Shown here in pieces: positions 1 through 4,807 of a stretch of DNA of 5,971 nucleotides. The number at the start of each line of letters is the position of its first letter. Positions within the stretch are counted from its first letter, which is position 1. The notes beneath the pieces were generated by a model that was not told the DNA's origin, made no database searches, and saw only the letters and a list, made by a program, of their open reading frames with translations. The translations under genes were made by a program, and so were the position numbers. The DNA lies in the NCBI GenBank assembly GCA_013152075.1, contig JAADHD010000244.1:1-5971 (forward strand). Direction: 5' to 3'. Source of the stretch: Verrucomicrobiota bacterium (GTDB lineage Bacteria; Verrucomicrobiota; Verrucomicrobiia; Verrucomicrobiales; DEV007).

Positions 1-245
1 CGTTCGAACGGGCCCAATACACTTACCCACAAAGCCGAATTACAACGGCATTCGAACCCATGAGAGAAAGGAATCGTCACCTGTCTGCCCGGCTTCTCCT
101 GCGATGCGAAAGGGAACAATCTAATCTCATAGTTCAGTAAATTCGGTCGCACTCTCTAAGCCTTACCAAAAAACTGGAAATTGAAGTCGGCTACGCTCAC
201 GAAATCGAGCTGGTTTTTTTCACCAATCCATGAGAAATTATAAAC
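1..245. other. Non-coding stretch upstream of the DUF3500 gene
   Basis: No reading frame here looks like a real gene or a gene tail entering from the left edge. The visible structure is minor: a 10-base palindrome CGTTCGAACG at 1-10, a second TTCGAAC at 51-57, and a seven- to eight-base T run near 213-219. I could not pick out a convincing promoter for the gene at 246. Confidence 0.5.
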
Positions 246-1226
246 ATGAAAGCGATCACCCCTAACAGCGACAGAAAGCTCATCAGCCGCCGCGAGCTCA
301 TCAGCACTCTCAGCGCTAGCGCCGCGTGGGCGGCATTGCCAACATTCCGATCCACCGCAGCGGATAAAGATTCCCTGCCGATGCAGTTCTACAAGAGCCT
401 GAGCGAAGAACAACACGTTAAGATTTGCCTGCCGGTGGATCACGCCAGTCGTCAATTCGTCAGCAACTGGTGGTATGTGTGTCCTGAGCAACGTCTCCAC
501 ACTTTCTATAACAAAGATCAGCAGGATCTCGTGAAGCAAATATTCGAGTCAATGCATCATCCCGAGCATCGCAAGAAAATGAACTGGCAGGTGCAGAAAG
601 ATCTCATGGGGGAAATCAAGAACACGCCTTCGGTCGGCTTTTTTGGTACCCCTGATGACAAAAATTTTGAATTCATCTACACCGGTCACCATGTGACTCG
701 ACGCTGCAATGCCCACACCGACAAAGGAATGGGCTTTGGTGGCGCTCCGATCTTCTACGGAAATTTTGCCAAATCATTCAAAGAATCGAAAGATCACGAA
801 GGCAATCCCTTCTGGTATCAAGGACTGATTTTTAACGAATTTGTCAGTGCCTTAGATGGTAAACAGCAGGGAAAGGTCCTGGTCGAACGAAGGCCTAGAA
901 GCGAAAAAGAAGAAACGGTTATCGAGAAGCACAAGACTGATTTACCCGGGCTCAGTTGCGCCGATCTGAGTAAAGACCAGCAAGCCAAGTTACTGGAAAC
1001 CATGCGCCGCATGCTGGTGTGTTTCCGACCCGACGATGTGAACGCCACCATGAAAACCATTGAGGACAAAAAGTTAATTGATCAGCTATTTGTCTCCTGC
1101 TACGGCGGTCGCTACGACATTGGCAATGACAAAGTCTGGGACACTTGGCAGATAGAAGGACCGGATATGGTTTGGTACTTCCGCGGCGTGCCTCACATCC
1201 ACGCTTATTTCCATCTGGCGGCGTAA
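246..1226 (+). CDS. Tat-exported DUF3500-like protein
   Basis: A 326-residue protein that I place in the DUF3500 group from its pattern; its biochemical role is unknown. The N-terminus is a twin-arginine export signal: S14-R15-R16-E-L-I, then a hydrophobic alanine-rich stretch (about 20-34) and a possible cleavage site near S36-T-A-A39, so the mature protein should lie outside the cytoplasmic membrane. Family-like landmarks follow in order: N74-W-W-Y with an aromatic-proline tail, F133-G-T-P136, a GHH motif at 147-149, an AP-F-YG segment near 167-172, an RRPRSEKE segment, a FRPDDV segment resembling the family's C-terminal region, and a C-terminal end with EGPDMVWYFRG (304-314) and PHIHAYFH (316-323). 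The conserved histidines could bind a metal, but that is inference. The ATG is the first possible start because an in-frame TGA lies at 231-233. The ribosome site is weak (GAGA at 233-236). The gene converges on the dehydrogenase remnant with an 18-base gap and no clear terminator between them. Confidence 0.8.
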   Translation: MKAITPNSDRKLISRRELISTLSASAAWAALPTFRSTAADKDSLPMQFYKSLSEEQHVKICLPVDHASRQFVSNWWYVCPEQRLHTFYNKDQQDLVKQIFESMHHPEHRKKMNWQVQKDLMGEIKNTPSVGFFGTPDDKNFEFIYTGHHVTRRCNAHTDKGMGFGGAPIFYGNFAKSFKESKDHEGNPFWYQGLIFNEFVSALDGKQQGKVLVERRPRSEKEETVIEKHKTDLPGLSCADLSKDQQAKLLETMRRMLVCFRPDDVNATMKTIEDKKLIDQLFVSCYGGRYDIGNDKVWDTWQIEGPDMVWYFRGVPHIHAYFHLAA

Positions 1227-1244
1227 CCTTTCTCCTTTCGAAAT

Positions 1245-1718
1245 TTACGTCAATCCCTCAACTTCCCACCCTTTCCGGTAAGGGGAGCTGACTAATTTTG
1301 AAGCCTCCACATTATTCGAAAACTTCATCTGTTTTGCATCCCACTCCAGAGTCTCTCCTGGAAAACGACAAACAATCGTGCCAAGCAAAACGGTTTCGGT
1401 AAGTGGCCCGGCATAATCAAAATGTGAAGTCGTTTTACCTTCTCCACGAATGGCATCGACCCACTGTTGATAGCGCTTCGCCTTGGGCCATTTTTCCATT
1501 GCCCCAAACCAACCGCCTTTGCGATTGCGTCCAACATTCACATCACAGAAAGCCTGCATATTGGCAAAACGTGCGGCTCCCCGCGAATCCGTCCATCCCT
1601 TTCCTCCAACTCCAATAGAAGCAATGTTGGGCGTTTCATTGGGAGAAGCGGCCCATGAACCAATGACGGGTGAAAGACCAGAGGCGGAACAAAAAGTGAG
1701 AAAGGTGCGGCGTTTCAT
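1245..1718 (-). pseudogene. Internally deleted Gfo/Idh/MocA-family dehydrogenase
   Basis: This open frame of 157 codons joins the two ends of a protein normally around 400-450 residues long. The first part has a Tat-type signal (MKRRTFL, then a hydrophobic stretch), the Rossmann start IGVGGKGW (35-42) and a CDVN-GRNRKGG-FGAMEKWPKAKRY stretch ending at about 83. It then runs straight into the family's C-terminal tail: QWVDAIRGEGK, HFDYAGPLTETVLLGT (99-114), EWDAKQMKFSN (125-135) and YRKGW (147-151). The rest of the NAD(P) domain, the EKP-type catalytic lysine region and most of the substrate domain are missing, so oxidoreductase activity is very unlikely. The junction falls near 1464-1472 and the frame is intact on both sides. 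I chose the ATG at 1718 because the MKRRTFL signal starts there; a GTG at 1736 would add six residues. No ribosome site is visible. It could be a decaying gene, a recent deletion still expressed as a small secreted protein, or an assembly collapse. Confidence 0.8.
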
Positions 1719-1727
1719 GAAGAAACG
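1711..1727. repeat. Inverted repeat across the remnant's start codon
   Basis: CGTTTC (1711-1716) and GAAACG (1722-1727) are perfect six-base arms with a five-base spacer. The minus-strand start codon at 1718-1716 lies partly in the loop and partly in the stem, so a transcript could fold over its own start site. With arms this short it may be chance. Confidence 0.3.
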
Positions 1728-1784
1728 ATAAGCCACAAAAAAACAGCTTCATGTCCGCAATTGCGCTATATTTGGAGAGACTCA

Positions 1785-1827
1785 ACACGGATTGGCCAAT
1801 TACTCAGATGAGAGCCAATCATCGTGT
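1785..1827. repeat. Long imperfect hairpin downstream of vapC
   Basis: The left arm ACACG-GATTGGC (1785-1796) pairs with the right arm GCCAATC-AT-CGTGT (1814-1827): 12 base pairs broken by a two-base AT bulge, with a 17-base loop. It sits about 70 bases past the vapC stop in the direction of vapBC transcription, so it may end or stabilise that transcript. No T run follows directly on either strand, which argues against a standard intrinsic terminator. Two perfect 10-base palindromes are close by: CGCAATTGCG at 1756-1765 and ATTGGCCAAT at 1791-1800, the latter overlapping the left arm. Confidence 0.55.
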
Positions 1828-1848
1828 CGTGAGGAGCACTGTAGTGTG

Positions 1849-1883
1849 TCACCCACGTAGCATTAGCATCCTGCCGACGGTTT
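1849..1883 (+). repeat. 35-base direct repeat, copy 1
   Basis: This stretch begins TCACCCACGTAGCATT and matches 2637-2671 at 32 of 35 positions in the same orientation. The differences are A for G at position 17, C for T at position 30 and G for A at position 32. The core has the inverted arms GCA-TCC-TGC, so it can form a small hairpin. It lies 16 bases beyond the vapC stop codon. With its partner it brackets the toxin-antitoxin operon. Confidence 0.85.
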
Positions 1884-1899
1884 AACTGTGAAAATGGTG

Positions 1900-2295
1900 T
1901 CAAGGCGTGATCAACTGGACAGTCGGAAAATAGGTGCGATAACGAGCGACATCTCGCGTGATAATAGGAATTTCCAGAACTTCCGCATGTGCCCCTATAA
2001 AGAAATCTGGATGAGGCGAGGTTTTATTCCCACCTCGCTTCCGATAGACAAGGAATGCCTGCGCCGCTAGGAATAATGCAGCCTTCGGTATTTCTAAAAA
2101 ATGCAATTCGAAAGGCGCAAGCGTGTCTTCCAACTCTTGGACGCTTACCGCACGACAAGACAATTCAGCATAAATCACGGGGTTGATGACAAGTCCTCCA
2201 AAATGTTCCAAAAGCTGGTTCTCCGCCCATACTTCCCAATGCAAGTCTGAGTGCAGCACATCTGAAATGACATTAGTATCCACCAGAACCGACAT
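1900..2295 (-). CDS. vapC: VapC-family PIN-domain toxin ribonuclease
   Basis: A 131-residue PIN-domain protein, the usual length for a VapC toxin. These are Mg2+-dependent endoribonucleases that stop translation by cutting RNA, often tRNA or rRNA; the target here cannot be read from sequence. The acidic active-site set is complete: D6 in LVDTNVISD, E44 in YAELS, D97 in HPDFFIGAHAE and D115 in TRDVARYRTYFP, with T113 next to the last. The YRKRGGNKTSPHPDFFIG segment resembles FitB-like VapC proteins that pair with FitA/StbC-type antitoxins. The ATG lies only three bases after the antitoxin stop codon, so translation is probably coupled. A GAGG lies 13 bases upstream, too far to be a strong ribosome site. 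All catalytic residues are present and the frame is intact, so the toxin is probably active. The recognition as a PIN toxin is firm; the subtype is inferred. Confidence 0.92.
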   Translation of the reverse strand: MSVLVDTNVISDVLHSDLHWEVWAENQLLEHFGGLVINPVIYAELSCRAVSVQELEDTLAPFELHFLEIPKAALFLAAQAFLVYRKRGGNKTSPHPDFFIGAHAEVLEIPIITRDVARYRTYFPTVQLITP

Positions 2296-2298
2296 AGC

Positions 2299-2553
2299 TC
2301 AATCTTCGCCTCGGGTGAGTTGCATCAATTCATCAGTGCTTCCCCTGCCCTTCCAGATACCCCGCACCCGACTAAGGTGTTCGCGCAACTCTTCTGGCGT
2401 ACGAGGTGACGGACGATGGACCGATTCCTCCAGACTCGCCGCAAGTATCGCACGAGCCTCCGCTTCCATCGAAATTTGGTGCTCAGCGGCACGAATCCGC
2501 AGCTTCCTTTTCACCTCCTCATCCAGATTCCGAATCGTTAATGTGGTGCCCAT
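2299..2553 (-). CDS. vapB: VapB/FitA-like ribbon-helix-helix antitoxin
   Basis: An 84-residue antitoxin and the first gene of the operon. Residues 3-10 (TTLTIRNL) form the DNA-contacting strand of a ribbon-helix-helix fold, followed by the two helices (about 11-25 and 28-42, with the ISMEAEARAILA pattern typical of FitA/StbC-like antitoxins). The C-terminal part (about 45-84, with GIWKGRGSTDELMQLTRGE) is the likely toxin-binding tail. Known relatives dimerise, neutralise the toxin by wrapping its active site, and repress their own promoter; here a perfect palindrome sits inside that promoter. The ATG at 2553 opens the conserved TLTIRNLD segment. There is no Shine-Dalgarno sequence, because the predicted transcript begins at or next to this ATG. 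Confidence 0.9.
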   Translation of the reverse strand: MGTTLTIRNLDEEVKRKLRIRAAEHQISMEAEARAILAASLEESVHRPSPRTPEELREHLSRVRGIWKGRGSTDELMQLTRGED

Positions 2554-2559
2554 AGGAGT

Positions 2560-2588
2560 AATCTAAGCAATGCTAGCATTGCTGTCAA
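2560..2588 (-). promoter_or_regulatory. vapBC promoter, probably leaderless
   Basis: On the minus strand a perfect TTGACA -35 box (complement of 2583-2588) is followed, after exactly 17 bases, by TAGATT (complement of 2560-2565), which matches four of six -10 positions. Only six bases separate the -10 box from the ATG at 2553, so transcription should start at or within a base or two of the start codon. This is a direct sequence reading; the start site itself is inferred. Confidence 0.75.
2567..2582. promoter_or_regulatory. Palindromic operator in the vapBC promoter
   Basis: GCAATGCTAGCATTGC is a perfect 16-base palindrome filling 16 of the 17 bases between the -35 and -10 boxes. A further partial half-site, CAATGCCAGC, follows at 2586-2595. 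A dimeric VapB/FitA protein bound here would cover both promoter boxes and shut the operon down, as toxin-antitoxin operons of this family usually do. Binding is inferred; the palindrome is seen directly. Confidence 0.75.
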
Positions 2589-2636
2589 TGCCAGCGACTC
2601 TGATCGCAAAGCTGAGGGTGTGAACTCACAAGAGCA

Positions 2637-2671
2637 TCACCCACGTAGCATTGGCATCCTGCCGATGATTT
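2637..2671 (+). repeat. 35-base direct repeat, copy 2
   Basis: The partner of 1849-1883, identical at 32 of 35 positions and in the same orientation, 788 bases away. Its core ATTGGCA-TCC-TGCCGAT is a better inverted repeat than in copy 1: seven pairs, one of which is a T-G wobble. This makes it similar to REP-like dispersed palindromic elements. It lies upstream of the vapBC promoter and downstream of truC. Confidence 0.85.
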
Positions 2672-2767
2672 CCAAGGACAACTGATTGCTATTTCTTAGC
2701 GATTCATCTCAAAAGATTTCTAAAGGGTAAGGGTCGGGAGAGAATGGCACTTAATCAGCGACCATGA

Positions 2768-2782
2768 GCGGTTAGAAACCGC
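2768..2782 (-). terminator. Hairpin after truC, possible terminator
   Basis: GCGGTT-AGA-AACCGC is a perfect six-pair stem with a three-base loop, starting four bases after the truC stop codon. No T run follows in the direction of truC transcription, so it may mark or protect the mRNA end without being a strong intrinsic terminator. Confidence 0.4.
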
Positions 2783-2786
2783 AACC

Positions 2787-3431
2787 TTAAAACGGTGCAA
2801 ACCGCTTCGGCAACGGACTCGTCACTACGATTTCATGCCCTTCCACGGGATGCACAAAGCTCAACTGCCGCGCGTGAAGCATGAGCCGTGGTTGATCAAT
2901 CAATTCCGCGATTCGCTCCATTTTTTCGATCTCGCCATATAAAAAATCCCCCACGATCGGCGTACCGCCGTTTAAAAGATGTTTCCGGATTTGATGAAAA
3001 CGTCCCGTTTTCGGCGCAGCCGTCAGAACTGAAAAAACATCAGACCCAATAGTGCACATTCGGTCGCGCACGAAATATGTTTCAGCCTCACGAAAAGGTT
3101 CGCCCTCGCTTTTTTGTAATTCATCACGCGCCGTCCACTCTTCCGGCGTTTCACCACACACCACCGCCGCATACGTTTTTTTCACCAATTGCTCATCGAA
3201 CTGCTTTCGCACACAATCCACCACCTCCTGATCGAGAAGGAACAGCAATACACCCGACGTCGGGCGATCCAGTCGATGCACCGGATAAACCCGTTGCCCG
3301 AGCTGATCTCGCAGGGTTTTCATCGCTATTTGCTCCACCGGTTCAGGATCACGCCCCGGATGCACCAGCATCCCAGCAGGCTTATCCACAACGACGAGCC
3401 ATTGATCGTGATATAAAATTTCCAGATTCAT
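2787..3431 (-). CDS. truC: tRNA pseudouridine synthase, TruC type
   Basis: A 214-residue RluA-superfamily pseudouridine synthase. TruC of Escherichia coli turns uridine 65 in the T-arm of certain tRNAs into pseudouridine in the cytoplasm. Landmarks in order: the opening LEILYHDQWLVVVDKPAGMLVH (2-23 region), MKTLRDQLGQRVYPVHRLDRPTSG with HRLDRPTSG at 52-60 and the catalytic aspartate at 55, the K-x-Y segment ending at Y87, PKTGRFHQIRKHL (140-152), GDFLYGE (161-167) and RLMLHARQLSF (182-192). The opening and the RDQLGQ segment match TruC better than RluA, RluC or RluD, and there is no N-terminal S4 domain. I chose the ATG at 3431 because it places the protein start where TruC usually begins; a TTG at 3440 would add three residues. 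No clear ribosome site is visible. The substrate assignment is inferred from similarity. Confidence 0.88.
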   Translation of the reverse strand: MNLEILYHDQWLVVVDKPAGMLVHPGRDPEPVEQIAMKTLRDQLGQRVYPVHRLDRPTSGVLLFLLDQEVVDCVRKQFDEQLVKKTYAAVVCGETPEEWTARDELQKSEGEPFREAETYFVRDRMCTIGSDVFSVLTAAPKTGRFHQIRKHLLNGGTPIVGDFLYGEIEKMERIAELIDQPRLMLHARQLSFVHPVEGHEIVVTSPLPKRFAPF

Positions 3432-3770
3432 AACAGGCAAATCATTCGTATGGGTAACCGAAAAACGGGGCAGGACGATATTATTGCAATTTATCGCACC
3501 ACCTTTCCGAACAATTTAGCCTGATTCCCGTCCTGTCCAAATATTAGTCCGACGTCTTTTCTAATGGTAGACAAACCGAACTGAACTCCCCCTTTTTTCA
3601 GCTAGGGGCTCAAATTTGGATTCTATGCGAGTTCTCAGACGGTTACAAATCTTGATAAAGAATAAGCGCAAAAAGTGAAAATATTGATATCCAAAAATCT
3701 CACAAACATGTCACTTGCGACCCTGACCTTCCTCCGCCATCATCTGAATCATCTCCATTTGCCTTGAACT
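3432..3770. other. Divergent intergenic region between truC and the transporter
   Basis: This stretch must hold the control regions of both flanking genes, which point away from each other. I find no reading frame of note. A widely spaced inverted repeat is present (CAGGACG at 3471-3477, CGTCCTG at 3529-3535), and there is an A+T-rich tract at about 3640-3710 with TTGATA at 3652-3657 but no good -10 box at the proper distance. I cannot name a promoter with confidence. Confidence 0.5.
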
Positions 3771-4631
3771 ATGATTGTCAAAGTTGCCCTGCCACTGATT
3801 CTCGCTTTTATCATGTTTTCACTCGGCCTAGGCCTGCGCAAACAAGACTTTACACGAGTGCTCAAATATCCGAAAGCGTTTGGCACCGGAGCTTTCAACC
3901 AACTGATCCTACTTCCCCTTTTCGCGTTTGGATTAGCCAAGGCATTCAACTTCCCCCCTGAAATCGCCGTGGGAGTGATGATCCTGTCGTTTTGTCCAGG
4001 AGGGGTTACATCCAACGTTTTGACCCGAATTGGCAAGGGAAACACAGCTCTGTCAATTTCACTGACTGCTATCACCAGCTTGATATCAGTAGTAACCGTT
4101 CCCGCCCTCGTCGCTCTTTCTGTTCACCACTTCATGGGTGTCGATGGTCCCGAAGTCGACATTACAGGTCTTGGTATCACAATGTGCCTCATCACTGCGG
4201 TGCCGGTCGCGCTCGGCATGCTGCTGACTGGAATGGCTCCAAAAATGGTAGAAAAAATCTCCACAAGCGTTTCTCGGACCGCAATCATACTCTTTGTCAT
4301 TATTATTGTGGCAGCACTGGCAAAAAACTGGGCTGTCTTTTATGACAATCTTCCCACTCTTGGACCAGCTCTGGTGCTACTGAACATCATCATGCTTGCA
4401 CTTGGACTGATCACTAGTCGACTTGTGAAACTAGATTCCGTTGATGCCACCACCATCTCGATCGAATCCGGCGTGCAAAATGGCACCCTCGGTATTGCCG
4501 TCGGAACCCTCATCGCCCTGAACGCAACCGAAACGCTGCCTCCGGTCACTGTTCCATCAGCGGTCTATAGCATCATCATGTATTTCATCTCAGTGCCGTT
4601 TGTTCTCTGGCGCCGAAGACTTGAAAAGTAG
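3771..4631 (+). CDS. Bile acid:sodium symporter (BASS) family transporter
   Basis: A 286-residue, very hydrophobic inner-membrane protein with about nine predicted helices, matching the shorter bacterial members of the SBF/BASS family. These use the sodium gradient to move organic anions; the substrate here is unknown (bile-acid-like compounds, keto acids, pantothenate and others occur in the family). The two sodium sites known from the Neisseria meningitidis ASBT structure seem complete, with a constant offset of 33 up to the crossover region: Q44, S81 and N82 in CPGGVTSN (75-82), S95 and T99 in LSISLT, then E232 and Q236 in IESGVQN. The structure numbering is from memory. The first helix starts at residue 4 and the last ends near W280, before RRRLEK. 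The ATG is fixed by an in-frame TGA one codon upstream (3765-3767), with no ribosome site in front. The next gene, a sulfatase, follows on the same strand after 176 bases. Confidence 0.92.
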   Translation: MIVKVALPLILAFIMFSLGLGLRKQDFTRVLKYPKAFGTGAFNQLILLPLFAFGLAKAFNFPPEIAVGVMILSFCPGGVTSNVLTRIGKGNTALSISLTAITSLISVVTVPALVALSVHHFMGVDGPEVDITGLGITMCLITAVPVALGMLLTGMAPKMVEKISTSVSRTAIILFVIIIVAALAKNWAVFYDNLPTLGPALVLLNIIMLALGLITSRLVKLDSVDATTISIESGVQNGTLGIAVGTLIALNATETLPPVTVPSAVYSIIMYFISVPFVLWRRRLEK

Positions 4632-4807
4632 GCGCATGATATAAGTGGCACCCGTTAGGATTGCTCGCAGTGACTACGCCTATCCCCTTCACATGGCAAC
4701 ACGTTTCCAGATGCCTCTAATCTTCGCCATATTCTCGACCGTTTGCAGCTTTTGAGCATAAAAAATCGCTACTTTGAATACGAACAACGGTCGTTTAGGT
4801 TAGCTGC
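4632..4807 (+). other. Spacer upstream of the sulfatase
   Basis: No gene is visible. The transporter stop is not followed by a clear terminator hairpin. A weak ribosome site AGGT (4797-4800) stands seven bases before the sulfatase ATG. An A-rich tract lies at about 4758-4765. The 176-base gap suggests that the two plus-strand genes have separate promoters, though I could not identify either one. Confidence 0.4.

Noticed and set aside
50..75. On the minus strand, GGGTTCGAATGCC resembles a tRNA T-loop.
   Set aside because: The flanking arms pair poorly, and no D-arm, anticodon arm or acceptor stem can be built around it.
196..219. GCTC...GAGC followed by a T run, resembling an intrinsic terminator.
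   Set aside because: The stem has only four pairs and the T run is offset by two bases, and no upstream gene is visible that would need it.
277..305. Direct repeat AGCTCATCAGC at 277-287 and 295-305.
   Set aside because: It encodes the similar residues KLIS and ELIS around the twin arginine in the signal peptide, so it is likely a coding coincidence.
156..539. A 127-codon minus-strand frame overlapping the start of the DUF3500 gene.
   Set aside because: It has no recognisable domain and lies antisense to a well-supported gene; it is a shadow frame.
2736..2782. A seven-codon plus-strand frame (ATG at 2744, TGA ending at 2767) behind a GGGAGAGA stretch and directly followed by the GCGGTT-AGA-AACCGC hairpin, resembling a leader peptide with attenuator.
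   Set aside because: The plus strand downstream is antisense to truC, with no gene to regulate and no T run after the hairpin. The hairpin is better explained as the 3' end of truC.
3471..3535. Inverted repeat CAGGACG/CGTCCTG as a possible operator or terminator.
   Set aside because: The arms are seven bases and 51 bases apart, with no T run or symmetry to the flanking genes; chance is likely.
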